Of a stretch of DNA of 64,000 nt, positions 17,784 to 26,929 are shown piece after piece (positions within the stretch are counted from its first letter, which is position 1; each line of letters starts with the position of its first letter). Made by a program: the position numbers and the translations under genes. This DNA is from Peribacillus simplex (GTDB taxonomy: Bacteria > Bacillota > Bacilli > Bacillales > DSM-1321), in the NCBI RefSeq assembly GCF_900156045.1, contig NZ_FTMX01000006.1, positions 310,001 to 374,000 of the forward strand, read 5' to 3'. The notes beneath the pieces were generated by a model. It saw only the letters and a program-made list of their open reading frames with translations, had not been told where the DNA came from and did no database searches.

Positions 17784-18452
17784 ATGAATGAAAATAAAGG
17801 TACAGAAATAAAACGCTTTTCAAAAGCAGAAAACATTCTACCTCAGATCAATAGTAAAACTAAGCTAGGCGACTTACGGAAAATCGCGAAGGACATTAAA
17901 AAAGATCACGAACTAGCTATGGAACTTTGGTCAACCGAAGAGTTTTTGCCCAGACTATTAGCAATCTTAATTATGGACAAAAAACTTCTTTCACAAGATG
18001 TGCTAAATAAGCTTGATAAGGATATGCAGACTCACACTTTTGATGAGCGAAATAACTTAATGGATTGGTTAATGGCTAATCAGCTCACCAAAGACAAGAA
18101 GAAAATTGCATTGATGGAGTCATGGGAAAATAGTCCTTCTGCTCTTCAAAGGCGAGCTTTCTGGTATTATCAAGGGCGATTGAGATGGACTGGACAAACA
18201 CCGCCTGATAACACCGCATACTTGCTATCTGCATTAGAAGCTAATATTACGCAGGAAGAACCGGAAGTTCAATGGGCTATGAATTTCACCGCAGGCTGGA
18301 TAGGCGTTTATGATGAAAAGAATCGTGCACGTTGTATTAAACTTGGTGAGAAAACGGGTCTTTACAAAGATGAAATAGTAGCAAAAGGATGTACTCCCAG
18401 CTATTTGCCGGAGTTCATTACAATTGAAGTTAACAAACGACATAATAATTAG
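17784..18452 (+). CDS. DNA alkylation repair-like HEAT-repeat protein (AlkD superfamily)
   Basis: A 222-residue all-helical protein with the AlkD-like pattern of paired helices: LGDLRKIAKDIKKDHELAMELW near the start, SWENSPSALQRRAFWYYQGR and VQWAMNFTAGWIGVYD. AlkD members excise alkylated bases using Trp/Asp residues in a concave groove; Trp-rich helices are present but I cannot confirm the catalytic Asp. Start ATG 17784 with AAAGGAG upstream. An inactive paralogue or binding protein is possible. Confidence 0.6.
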   Translation: MNENKGTEIKRFSKAENILPQINSKTKLGDLRKIAKDIKKDHELAMELWSTEEFLPRLLAILIMDKKLLSQDVLNKLDKDMQTHTFDERNNLMDWLMANQLTKDKKKIALMESWENSPSALQRRAFWYYQGRLRWTGQTPPDNTAYLLSALEANITQEEPEVQWAMNFTAGWIGVYDEKNRARCIKLGEKTGLYKDEIVAKGCTPSYLPEFITIEVNKRHNN

Positions 18453-18887
18453 TTACCTCTGAAAAATTTATTAGGGTTTAATGCAAAAAATAAAGGAATT
18501 CAAAGCCTCAATATGAAAATTGTAATAGGCTTGGACCGAAAAATAAAGAAAACAACGCGTTATGGCAGCTAGTTAGTGAAATATGCAAGGAAGATGTAAA
18601 GGATTAACCCACTATCTCTTTTTGGTCTGTAGGGCGCTTATCTTTAAGAAGAACAACTTTCCAGCTGCACAGTACAACGATACTGTTCAGCTGGAAATAA
18701 AAAAGGACGATTTCCACATAAATGGTGATCGTCCTTCTTCAACTAATGGGGGCGATAGTGAAAGAAAGGGTATCGCTGCGGCGAGCCTTTTTTGTTATAG
18801 AACTAACGGTGCAGGATAATACAATAAGAAGAATATGTCTTATGTCTCATCAGATTCATATTATTCATTAAGAAAGGGATGATAACG
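18453..18887. other. intergenic with two consecutive hairpins and a repeat
   Basis: A hairpin at 18660-18693 (CCAGCTGCACAGTA ... TACTGTTCAGCTGG, one mismatch) is followed by another at about 18703-18736 (AAGGACGAT ... ATCGTCCTT), then a CTAAC element. An open frame across them (18583-18819) is made of these palindromes and is not a gene. Confidence 0.55.
18750..18824 (+). repeat. CTAAC element copy
   Basis: Hairpin GGTATCGCTGCGGCGAGCC with a T run, then AGAACTAACGGTGCAGG. The 5' stem is replaced by upstream palindromes. Confidence 0.55.
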
Positions 18888-19076
18888 ATGACAAAATTAT
18901 CTTATAGTGGTTTAAAATATGGGGAAAGTGATGTGGAAGTAAAATTACTGGTGGATATACAAAATGATTGGTTTGAGATAACGCATACGAAGGAAGTGTC
19001 TCAAGTAATGAATAAATCAACAGGTGAATATATCATAGTAAAACGAAACACCCTGAAATTTGAGGTTGTTTCATAG
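18888..19076 (+). CDS. small hypothetical protein
   Basis: A 62-residue protein beginning MTKLSYSGLKYGESDVEVKL, predicted mostly beta strand, with no membrane segment. AAAGGG lies 9 nt before ATG 18888; the ATG at 18879 directly abuts that site. No family recognised. A full CTAAC element follows 26 bp after the stop. Confidence 0.5.
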   Translation: MTKLSYSGLKYGESDVEVKLLVDIQNDWFEITHTKEVSQVMNKSTGEYIIVKRNTLKFEVVS

Positions 19077-19102
19077 TACGATAAGATTGTGAAGGATTGT
19101 AC

Positions 19103-19190
19103 TTAAAGTAACGGGTGCGTTAGCTGAAGATAAGAGCTGTCTTTAAGGCAGCTTTTTCTTTATGGAACTATCGGGGCAGATTAGTTTAAG
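19103..19190 (+). repeat. CTAAC element, reference copy
   Basis: A near-complete copy with all three parts: 5' stem around AACGGGTGCGTTAGCT, central hairpin AGCTGTCTTTAAGGCAGCT followed by TTTTTCTTTATG, and 3' stem GAACTATCGGGGCAGATTAGTT. The first and last stems share the CTAAC/GTTAG motif, so the ends are also inverted repeats of each other. Confidence 0.75.
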
Positions 19191-19354
19191 TAGCATAGTT
19201 TATTCGAACTGTGAAACATAATCATTTAAAAATTACTTTTAACACGTATCAAATGTTTCCCCACTTTTATCCCCAGAAATATGATCTAGGAACAGCACAT
19301 AGAATAGTATAGAAATACTGCGGCTAATGCCGGACATGGAGGGGATGTATTTAT

Positions 19355-20635
19355 ATGAGTACCAGAATAATCCGGCAGCTGATACGGTCAAGGCAACAGG
19401 AATTAGTCGAACTTGCTGCTTCATTTATTCGAATTCCATCTGAAAATCCATCGCCCGAGTTTAAGAAGCGGTCAGCAGAAATGGGGCGCCATATTAGCCG
19501 ATACCTAGCAGCAAAAGGGTTCTTGATTACCGAGCACCGCCGTAGCGAAAATGCGCTGGTTACCGTGGTCTGTGATGCTCCCTTAACCAGGGTACCTGGT
19601 CCACGGCTCCTATTTTGTGGACATACAGATGTCGTACCTGCAGGCGATTGTTCACATTGGACCTTCGATCCTTTCTCAGGAGAAGTCAGAGCAGGTATGC
19701 TTTTGGGTAGGGGAGCTTCCGATATGAAAGGAGGCTTGGCATCACTGGTTTTTGTGGCTGGACTGCTTCAGGAGTTCGCCCCCGCTCTTAATTTGAAAGG
19801 AAGCCTGGGAGTTATAGCCTCTCCGGATGAAGAGACTGGCGGCATTGAGGTGGCCTCGCTCCTGGATCAAGGATTGATTAAGGGTGATGCTTGTCTGATT
19901 GGTGAACCAACGGACCCCTACCATCCGAATGCCGGCGAAAAGGGCAAGGCATGGATGCAGGTGATCATACCAGGTCAGGCAGATCATGGCAGCCTACAAC
20001 CGCTTTATGGAATCTCCGCCGTACGAAGAGGGGCAGCCGCGGTCGAAGAACTAACCAAACTATGGGACCTCAAGGCAACGCCTCCGGCAGAACCTTATCA
20101 ACTTTTGTACAATACTGAGTGGCTCCTATCTCAGTATCCAGGAAATCCCTTATTGTCACAGTTACTATATCGTCCCTCTTACAATCCAGGTGTAATCCAG
20201 GGCGGAACAAATCTGAACGTCGTCGCAGACAAGTGTATCGTTAAAGTGGATACCCGTGTTCCATTCGGCATGAAGTCCGAGTTTGTACTTGATGTCGCCA
20301 GGAATCTTGTTAGTGCTGTAGCGCCAGGTGCGGTTGTAGAGCCAATGGTACCCTGTACTAACCCAAACTGGACCTTAGAGAATCGTCCAATTGTGAGGTC
20401 CATGGAACAGGGAATCCAGCGTGTCCTCGGAATGGAGGAACCCGTCTTCAGCGTACTTTTGCTTAGTTCAAGTGATGCCAGTCACTTCCGGCGCCATGGC
20501 ATTGATACCGTCCTTTACGGTCCTGGCCTGGATCACACCATCCATGGGTATGATGAGCGGGTTTCAGTGGAGAACTTAATAGAATCTGCCGAGATATATG
20601 CTGAGACGGCAGTCAAGTATCTTCGGTCATTTTAA
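19355..20635 (+). CDS. M20 family metallopeptidase (ArgE/DapE/ACY1-type)
   Basis: A 426-residue di-zinc amidohydrolase. Visible ligands: GHTDVVPAGD (His90, Asp92), GRGASDMKGG (bridging Asp123), PDEETGG (catalytic and ligand Glu) and a C-terminal GLDHTIHGYDE His. It cleaves an N-acyl or peptide bond; the substrate is undetermined. GGAGGGG precedes the ATG. Base use differs from neighbours (20041-20100 holds 31 G+C of 60 bases), suggesting transfer. A Tn3-type miniature element begins 26 bp after its stop. Confidence 0.87.
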   Translation: MSTRIIRQLIRSRQQELVELAASFIRIPSENPSPEFKKRSAEMGRHISRYLAAKGFLITEHRRSENALVTVVCDAPLTRVPGPRLLFCGHTDVVPAGDCSHWTFDPFSGEVRAGMLLGRGASDMKGGLASLVFVAGLLQEFAPALNLKGSLGVIASPDEETGGIEVASLLDQGLIKGDACLIGEPTDPYHPNAGEKGKAWMQVIIPGQADHGSLQPLYGISAVRRGAAAVEELTKLWDLKATPPAEPYQLLYNTEWLLSQYPGNPLLSQLLYRPSYNPGVIQGGTNLNVVADKCIVKVDTRVPFGMKSEFVLDVARNLVSAVAPGAVVEPMVPCTNPNWTLENRPIVRSMEQGIQRVLGMEEPVFSVLLLSSSDASHFRRHGIDTVLYGPGLDHTIHGYDERVSVENLIESAEIYAETAVKYLRSF

Positions 20636-20660
20636 ATCTATTTTCACTAAAATTTATGTA

Positions 20661-20876
20661 GGGGTAACGTCAGGATTTTGACAATTTATAACATTAAGAT
20701 AGTACACTTTGTATCAATAGGATCTAGCCTATTGATATGGAGTCAATATTACGTTAAACAAGGCTTACTAGTGTCTCGTATAACTTGTCTCAACACATGT
20801 ATCGTTGCTACACCAACGATACCCACTTCCTATAACAGCTTAACGTTGTAAATCCGCATTTTCCTGACGCTGCCCC
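20661..20876. mobile_element. Tn3-family derived miniature inverted-repeat element
   Basis: The 38-bp ends 20661-20698 and 20839-20876 are inverted repeats with 28 of 38 positions identical. Both begin GGGG and carry CGTCAGGA; the right end reads GGGGCAGCGTCAGGAAAATG inward, like the 38-bp ends of Tn3-family transposons of Gram-positives. The 216-bp unit has no transposase but contains two perfect dyads (20713-20736; 20799-20822). Flanking 5-mers ATGTA and AGAGA do not match, so it is old or was rearranged. Confidence 0.75.
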
Positions 20877-20910
20877 AGAGACATAGGTGCGCAGCCAATA
20901 TAGTGTAAAA

Positions 20911-20950
20911 ACAGGTCACTAATGGTGATAAATACAATTAAGTGACCTGT
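20911..20950. terminator. large hairpin, possible bidirectional terminator
   Basis: Arms 20911-20920 and 20941-20950 are perfect (ACAGGTCACT / AGTGACCTGT), with A and T runs outside. The 20-base loop is long for a terminator. Confidence 0.45.
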
Positions 20951-21155
20951 TTACTTTTTTCCTATTCATATTCCCCAAGGATTAAATGGGTACCCTCGAT
21001 ACTCTCCCAATCCTAGTCATTTTACTAGCTGAATTCCCACTTTTCTTACAAAAAAGCAGATATTATGCCATTGGAATTTAATCCTGAATATGTATGGGGA
21101 GAATAAAACCAAAATAAAAAGACACCCCATCAACCATAGTGGTAAGCTTGGTTAT

Positions 21156-21238
21156 TGACCTAACGGGTGCCTGCTTCAATAGGAAGGTTGCTGAGACAGC
21201 CTTTTTCTTATAGCACTAAAGGGTCAGGATAGTTCAAT
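21156..21238 (+). repeat. CTAAC element copy
   Basis: CCTAACGGGTGCC start, hairpin GGTTGCTGAGACAGCC plus T tract, end GCACTAAAGGGTCAGGATAG. Confidence 0.65.
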
Positions 21239-21313
21239 AAGGGGTGAAATTTTATTGACTTGGGAAACGTATAAAAAGCGATAAAACGATGTTAAAAAAA
21301 GGAACTGAGATAT

Positions 21314-21592
21314 ATGGGTGCTTTGGTTGTTGGATTGTTGTTTCTAATTCCAGGAATAATCTTTTTATTATTAGTCATGTTTAAATATACGGAAGAGGAG
21401 CATCAGAAGGAATTAATAAAGTATCAATGGGTGAGAAATGATAGATTTCTATCTTGGGTAGAGTGGGAGTTAGTCCTTTTCCACAAAATTGCAAGTAAAT
21501 CATACATTATAGCTAAAGTGATTATTTTGTTAATATCACTTATTCCAATTGCAATCGGCATTTTAGCGTTATGGGCATTTTTTAGTGGGTAA
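21314..21592 (+). CDS. small membrane protein (uncharacterised)
   Basis: A 92-residue protein with an N-terminal membrane segment (GALVVGLLFLIPGIIFLLLV) and a second near the C-terminus (AKVIILLISLIPIAIGILAL), separated by a charged aromatic loop (YQWVRNDRFLSWVEWE). AGGAA lies upstream. No family recognised. A CTAAC element follows the stop codon. Confidence 0.55.
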   Translation: MGALVVGLLFLIPGIIFLLLVMFKYTEEEHQKELIKYQWVRNDRFLSWVEWELVLFHKIASKSYIIAKVIILLISLIPIAIGILALWAFFSG

Positions 21593-21607
21593 ATGGATTT
21601 TTGTTGT

Positions 21608-21690
21608 GCAACTAACGGGTACATTATTTCAAAAAGGGAGGTTGCTGCGGCAACCTTTTTCTTATGCAATTAAAGGGGCAGGATAGTTCC
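21608..21690 (+). repeat. CTAAC element copy
   Basis: ACTAACGGGTAC start, perfect hairpin GGTTGCTGCGGCAACC followed by TTTTT, end ATTAAAGGGGCAGGATAGTT. Probable terminator for the membrane protein upstream. Confidence 0.68.
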
Positions 21691-21804
21691 ATAATGAATA
21701 CCTAAATATTAGATCTAATAATATTGTTGGGAATGAAGTTATCCATAAAAAACAATTTTGTTGGACAGAATAAAGAGAAATAGGATTGAAAGAGGACCGA
21801 TGCC

Positions 21805-23445
21805 ATGGTTTCTTTTTTTAAACAAAAAGGACAAATGAAGAAACGCAAGAAGCAAAAGATAGACGAAAATGAAAAAGATCAATCTATAATGAAAAAACCC
21901 AAAAATATTGAGAGCTCTATAACAGCCAATCTGGATATCGTGAAGCAAAAAACAGGAAGCAGTCCGGATATCATTATACGAACGTTGAAAACTAGTCAAA
22001 ATCCTGTGATCAAGGTGACCATTTTGTATGTACAGGGTCTGATAGACAATCCGAGTGTTACAGATTTTTTAATTGAATCCATCATGAAAAATCCTCATCT
22101 AAAAGAAAAGTTACTTCCACATGAAGTGCTGGAAGTGATCTCTAAAGACGTGGTTTCACTCGGCGGTGTAGAACCCGTCACGGACTGGGAAAAATTATTT
22201 TTGTCATTATTATCAGGGGATAGCGTCATTTTTATTGATGGCATAAACATGGCCCTGGTTGCCAGTACAAAAGGGGGAGAAAGGCGTTCTGTCCAGGAAC
22301 CAAGCACAAATTCGGTGGTCCGCGGGTCAAGAGAAGGTTTTACTGAATCGAATGCAATAAACATAGCCCTGGTACGCCGCATCATTAACAGTCCGGATTT
22401 ATGGATAGAGTCGATGAAAATTGGCACTGTAACAAAGACGGATGTTTCCATCATGTATATAAATGGGATTGCAAAAAAAGGAATCGTCGAAGAGGTCAAA
22501 GAGCGCTTAAAAGGAATAAATATCGATAGTATTCTTGAATCGGGATATATTGAACAATTGATAGAAGATCAGGTCATGACCCCATTCCCCACCCTTGACC
22601 ATACAGAAAGACCTGATAAGGTCGCTGGCAATCTCCTTGAAGGAAGGGTAGCCATTTTTGTTAACGGAACGCCTTTTGTCTTGGTTGCGCCTGCGTTATT
22701 TGTTCAGTTCTTTCAATCTGTCGAGGACTATTATGCTCGCTTTGATATAGCCTCAGCTATACGTATTTTACGTATTATCATTTTCTTTATTTCGCTGATT
22801 GCCCCATCTGTTTATGTAGCAGCTACAACGTATCATCAAGAAATGATTCCTACAAAGCTGCTCGTCATTCTTGCGGCACAACGGGATTCCGTTCCTTTGC
22901 CGGCTGTTATCGAAGCAATCTTCATGGAAATAACATTTGAACTCTTACGAGAAGCAAGCCTAAGGATGCCCAGAGCCATTGGGGCGACCATGTCCATTGT
23001 TGGTGCCCTGGTGATTGGTCAGGCGGCGGTTCAGGCTGGAATTGTATCACCGGCAATGGTCATCATGGTATCGATCACGGCCATTGCAAGTTTTGCGACC
23101 CCTTCCTATACCATGGCAACTGCTGCTCGCTTGCTGCGGTTCGTATTTATCATTTGCGCAGGTGTAATGGGTTTTTATGGTATGAATTTAATCTTTTTTG
23201 TCGTCATAGTCCATTTATGCAGCCTGCGTTCATTCGGAGTTCCTTATATGTCACCATTTGCTCCGCTTAATCCGGAAGGACTAGGCGATACATTCTACAG
23301 GAGACCATTGTGGGCGTTAAAAAAAAGACCCAAATTTTTAAGCTCCAATACTAATCTGAAAAGAGAAGGCGATAATCAAAGGCCACTGCCTCCTACATCA
23401 CGTGGAATGAAGACTTCTAACATGAAGAAGGGTGACGGGCACTGA
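21805..23445 (+). CDS. GerA family spore germination receptor subunit A
   Basis: A 546-residue, full-length GerA-type protein. Residues 1-300 form the cytosolic N-terminal domain (VKVTILYVQGLIDNP, DGINMALVAS), followed by about five to six membrane segments (IRILRIIIFFISLIAPSVYV to LIFFVVIVHLC) and a basic C-tail. It sits in the spore inner membrane as part of a nutrient receptor. No GerB or GerC partner is adjacent, so it is an orphan A subunit. AAAGAGG precedes the ATG. A CTAAC element follows. Confidence 0.9.
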   Translation: MVSFFKQKGQMKKRKKQKIDENEKDQSIMKKPKNIESSITANLDIVKQKTGSSPDIIIRTLKTSQNPVIKVTILYVQGLIDNPSVTDFLIESIMKNPHLKEKLLPHEVLEVISKDVVSLGGVEPVTDWEKLFLSLLSGDSVIFIDGINMALVASTKGGERRSVQEPSTNSVVRGSREGFTESNAINIALVRRIINSPDLWIESMKIGTVTKTDVSIMYINGIAKKGIVEEVKERLKGINIDSILESGYIEQLIEDQVMTPFPTLDHTERPDKVAGNLLEGRVAIFVNGTPFVLVAPALFVQFFQSVEDYYARFDIASAIRILRIIIFFISLIAPSVYVAATTYHQEMIPTKLLVILAAQRDSVPLPAVIEAIFMEITFELLREASLRMPRAIGATMSIVGALVIGQAAVQAGIVSPAMVIMVSITAIASFATPSYTMATAARLLRFVFIICAGVMGFYGMNLIFFVVIVHLCSLRSFGVPYMSPFAPLNPEGLGDTFYRRPLWALKKRPKFLSSNTNLKREGDNQRPLPPTSRGMKTSNMKKGDGH

Positions 23446-23460
23446 ACCGTGACATGCTGT

Positions 23461-23545
23461 TGCAAAACGGGTGCGTTAGCTTAATATTCGAGCTGTCTAT
23501 AAGACAGCTCTTTCTTTATGTAACTATCGGGGGTAGTTGTGCAAA
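23461..23545 (+). repeat. CTAAC element copy
   Basis: AACGGGTGCGTTAGC stem, hairpin GAGCTGTCTATAAGACAGCTC with T tract, end TAACTATCGGGGGTAGTT. It lies 15 bp after the GerA stop. Confidence 0.7.
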
Positions 23546-23609
23546 ATGTTTCTGGGTTATATGGCAAATGATAAAATTAGTTTAGTTGCATCATTAAAGG
23601 GGGAGAAGA

Positions 23610-24101
23610 ATGGAAATTCGTTCAGTGAAAGGGTCAGATTACTATGCAATATCTCCACTGATCAATGAGTGGTGGGGCGGAAGGCAAATGTCTGATATGT
23701 TACCGAAATTATTTTTTGATCATTTTACAAATACAAGTTTCATTGCCGAAAAGGAAGGGGAAATAGTCGGTTTCCTAATAGGGATTCTATCTCAATCTCA
23801 ATCTGATGAGGCATATATTCACTTTGTTGGCGTACATCCTGAATTCAGAAAAAATGATATCGGAAGACATTTATACCATCAGTTTTTTCATGTCGTTCAT
23901 CAAAATGGTAGCAATATTGTCCGTTGTGTAACGTCTCCTGTCAACAAATCTTCAATTGCCTATCATCACAAGATGGGATTTGAAATGGAAGAGGGAGATA
24001 AATTAATTGATGGTGTTTCAGTCCACTCTGACTATGACGGACTAGATCAAGATAGAGTTTTATTCATGAAACAGCTATCAAATTATGGGGATTGGCAATG
24101 A
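23610..24101 (+). CDS. GNAT family N-acetyltransferase
   Basis: A 163-residue protein with the GNAT core: IHFVGVHPEFRKNDIGRHLYHQFF (acetyl-CoA loop R-K-N-D-I-G) and a C-terminal AYHHKMGFEME helix-strand. AAAGGGGG lies 6 nt before the ATG. Monocistronic, ending at a strong terminator. Acceptor unknown. Confidence 0.85.
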   Translation: MEIRSVKGSDYYAISPLINEWWGGRQMSDMLPKLFFDHFTNTSFIAEKEGEIVGFLIGILSQSQSDEAYIHFVGVHPEFRKNDIGRHLYHQFFHVVHQNGSNIVRCVTSPVNKSSIAYHHKMGFEMEEGDKLIDGVSVHSDYDGLDQDRVLFMKQLSNYGDWQ

Positions 24102-24120
24102 ATCCTATTCTTAATGTCGA

Positions 24121-24156
24121 AGGTCGGCCAGTAAAAATTGCTGGCCGACCTTTTTT
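24121..24156 (+). terminator. strong rho-independent terminator
   Basis: Perfect 11-bp stem AGGTCGGCCAG (24121-24131) and CTGGCCGACCT (24141-24151), then a T run to 24156. It ends the GNAT transcript. Confidence 0.92.
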
Positions 24157-24197
24157 CATGGAATATTATATAGCAGGGCTGTCAGCTAAAGTGTTTT

Positions 24198-25649
24198 TTA
24201 TTCATTGCTTATTTTTTTCTGCATGAACGTTTTTTCTTCCGGATTTTCTTTATCCTTGTTCACATTTCCTTTTTCTTTAAAGATTGCAAATCCTGTTAGT
24301 GCGTAAATGATGGCAAGAATAGGTGTTAAGACGGCTTGATAAGCATAAGGGAAAAAATCCAAAGTCGAGACTCCCAGTACCCCTGATAAATAAATGGCTG
24401 TTAACGACCAAGGAACGAGATAGGAAAACATGGTTCCGCCATCTTCTAACGTTCTGGAAAGAACGGTTAGCGATACGTTATGTTTTTTATAAGCGGATTT
24501 AAACATTTGACCAGGCAATATAATGGACATATACTGACTTGCTGTAAGCATATCTGTGACCAATCCCGAGAATAAGGTTGTTAAAACAAGACTTCGTGCA
24601 CTTTTGATTGCATTCTTAATGCTGCCTAGAATGGCACTTACAATACCTGTTCTTTGTAATATCTCGCCAAAACCAAGAATTAAAATGGACAGAGTAACAG
24701 TCGGCATCATGTTTGCTATACCGCCTCTATTGAGTAGGTTGTCGACTTGTTCCACCCCGGTTTGTATTTGGAATCCTTTAGATAAAGCGGTGAAAATGGT
24801 GTTTATATCATAATTTGTTTGAATTAAAGCAGCGGCAATCACCCCGCCTAAGGCTGATATTAACAAGGCAATTAATGGGGGGACTTTCTTGGCAGCCAAT
24901 AGAATCGTTATAACCGGTACAAGCAGCAAAAAGGGACTGATCACAAAGTGTTTAGACAACGTATCTGTAATTAAATCTATTTTGGTCACATCCAACGAAT
25001 TATGGGAAAACTTCATTCCTTGAAATCCATACAAGATGGTACTGATGACTAGTATTGGTAGTACGGAATAAAGCATGGACCGAAGATGGCTCGTGAGTTC
25101 AACCCCCGTAACGGCCACTGCCAAGTTTGTAGTGTCGGCAAATGGCGAAATTTTATTTCCGAATATGGCTCCCGATACAACCATGCCTGCCGTTAATGCC
25201 GGTGGTATTCCCATTCCATAGCCAATGCCCATGAATGCAACCCCAAGTGTTCCTGCTGATGCATAAGCGCTGCCGATAAAAAAGGAGGTAACACATAATA
25301 TCAGAAAGCCTGATACTAAAAACACGGTGGGAGATAGTAATTTTAGTCCGTAAAAAATAATGGAGGGAACAATTCCCGAAACAATCCAAGAACCGATAAC
25401 CATTCCTACACTCATTAAAATCAACACGACCAGCAATGATTTCTTACAACCATCAACGAAATATTCTTGCAGTTCCTTGCCTTTAAATCCCTGTGTTAAT
25501 AGAACGATGGAAATGGCGATCGTTGCGACAATAAATACGATATCGGTAGGCAGTTTCAAAATGCCGTTACCGACTGATAAAACCGTTATCAATACAAGAA
25601 TAGTCAGCAATGCCACCTTGAGTGAAACCTTTTTTTCAACTTCATTCAT
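24198..25649 (-). CDS. NhaC family Na+/H+ (or substrate/Na+) antiporter
   Basis: A 483-residue membrane protein with about eleven helices and NhaC-family signatures: GSAYASAGTLGVAFMGIG, GAIFGNKISPFADTTNLA and LVTDMLTASQYMSIILPG. Family members exchange Na+ for protons, or for malate/lactate in MleN. It lies 49 bp downstream of the alanine-dehydrogenase-like gene on the same strand, so both are likely one transcript from the sigma-54 promoter at 26930. That context favours a role tied to amino-acid or organic-acid use. Confidence 0.87.
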   Translation of the reverse strand: MNEVEKKVSLKVALLTILVLITVLSVGNGILKLPTDIVFIVATIAISIVLLTQGFKGKELQEYFVDGCKKSLLVVLILMSVGMVIGSWIVSGIVPSIIFYGLKLLSPTVFLVSGFLILCVTSFFIGSAYASAGTLGVAFMGIGYGMGIPPALTAGMVVSGAIFGNKISPFADTTNLAVAVTGVELTSHLRSMLYSVLPILVISTILYGFQGMKFSHNSLDVTKIDLITDTLSKHFVISPFLLLVPVITILLAAKKVPPLIALLISALGGVIAAALIQTNYDINTIFTALSKGFQIQTGVEQVDNLLNRGGIANMMPTVTLSILILGFGEILQRTGIVSAILGSIKNAIKSARSLVLTTLFSGLVTDMLTASQYMSIILPGQMFKSAYKKHNVSLTVLSRTLEDGGTMFSYLVPWSLTAIYLSGVLGVSTLDFFPYAYQAVLTPILAIIYALTGFAIFKEKGNVNKDKENPEEKTFMQKKISNE

Positions 25650-25698
25650 GGATTTTTCTCCCCCCTTAACATTTCTTTCTTTTTAAATAGTTGATGGG

Positions 25699-26865
25699 CT
25701 AACTCATTTTCATCGGTAATTTTGTTGTTGTAGCACTAGGTACAAAATCGAGATCATTGCGATCCGTCAAACCCAGTGCTTCTTCCGGAAATGTGAATTC
25801 CCTGCCTTGAACGACACATGTTTCTTCATGTGTAAGAATGCCTTTATATACGGTTAAGCTTCTTCTTAAGTACCCATCTCTCCTGCACGCCTCCGCTACA
25901 CCGTTGTTCGCGATGGACCGGATATGGGGCAGTACGGCTGAAGCATAGGCTTTAGAGGCAGTATGTGGTGCAGCTCCGGGTATATTATCGACCCCGTAAT
26001 GTACTACGCCGTCTAACACATAAGTAGGGTCTGCATGTGTTGTCGGTTTATAGGTTTCAATTGCCCCGCCAACATCCGCACTTATGTCCACAATCACTGA
26101 ACCTTTTTTCATGATCTTTAACATATCTCTAGTAATTAAATGATCCTTTCTATGTTTTGGCCATTTAACACAATTGATGACTAAGTCTATATCTTGAAGG
26201 ACTTTCTTAATGCTTTGTTGATTGGAAATCATTGTGTTTACATTTTTAGGGAAAATTTCTTGGCAATGTCTTAATGCACCTATATTGATGTCCGTTAGGG
26301 TAACGTCAGCACCTAAGGCGGAAACAATTTCTGTAGCTGCCTTTCCAACAATTCCAGCACCAAGGACCAGGACATTCGCTCCCGATGCGCCGCCGACTCC
26401 GCATATAAGCTGTCCGTTTCCTCCATTTATACTAAGCAAATGATAAGCTCCCATTAAAGCGCCTAATTTGCCGGCAACTTCACAGTTAGGGGAACCATAT
26501 CTATGGGAATCCTCTGCTGTAAGGGCAATCACTTTTTTCTTCATTAATACGTCCACTTCTTCACTGTTTGAAGCCGGATGGAGGCAGGCGAAGATCATTT
26601 GATTTTCCCTCAACAGCTCATATTCTTCGGGTGAAATTTCCTTAACTTTCACAATAAAGTCAGCTTCCTTATATATTTCGTCCATGGTCAGCCTGATTTG
26701 TGCGCCTGCTTCCACATACTCCTCATCAGTGAAGCCAGCCTTCAAACCAGCTTCTGTCTCGATCAACACGCAATGCCCATCTCCGACTAACTCAGCCGTT
26801 TCTATTGGTGTTAATACAACGCGGTCTTCCCCAGCCTTGATTTCCCTCGGCATACCAATTTTCAT
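25699..26865 (-). CDS. alanine dehydrogenase / PNT family NAD-dependent oxidoreductase
   Basis: A 388-residue protein with the Ald/pyridine nucleotide transhydrogenase fold: N-terminal MPREIKAGEDRVVLTP, substrate Lys in IVKVKE, His in CLHPAS, the Rossmann motif VLVLGAGIVGKAATEIV and a C-terminal NIPGAAPHTASKAY. It would deaminate L-alanine to pyruvate with NAD. It is clearly divergent from canonical Ald (for example GGASGANVLVLG and PHTAS in place of VPRTST), so the substrate may differ. Promoter: sigma-54 site at 26930-26944. Confidence 0.8.
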   Translation of the reverse strand: MKIGMPREIKAGEDRVVLTPIETAELVGDGHCVLIETEAGLKAGFTDEEYVEAGAQIRLTMDEIYKEADFIVKVKEISPEEYELLRENQMIFACLHPASNSEEVDVLMKKKVIALTAEDSHRYGSPNCEVAGKLGALMGAYHLLSINGGNGQLICGVGGASGANVLVLGAGIVGKAATEIVSALGADVTLTDINIGALRHCQEIFPKNVNTMISNQQSIKKVLQDIDLVINCVKWPKHRKDHLITRDMLKIMKKGSVIVDISADVGGAIETYKPTTHADPTYVLDGVVHYGVDNIPGAAPHTASKAYASAVLPHIRSIANNGVAEACRRDGYLRRSLTVYKGILTHEETCVVQGREFTFPEEALGLTDRNDLDFVPSATTTKLPMKMS

Positions 26866-26929
26866 ACTATACCCCTTCTTCCTAGTTTTTTATAGAGAGG
26901 AAATGCTTTGTGTTACATCTGTAAACTAA

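Larger units (their letters stand above)
20636..21313. other. intergenic: Tn3-type miniature element, hairpin, CTAAC element
   Basis: Contents are the miniature element at 20661-20876, a large inverted repeat at 20911-20950, and a CTAAC element at 21156-21238. No gene is supported. Confidence 0.6.

Noticed and set aside
18583..18819. 78-codon plus-strand frame
   Set aside because: It spans two palindromic hairpins and a CTAAC element and has no start signal.
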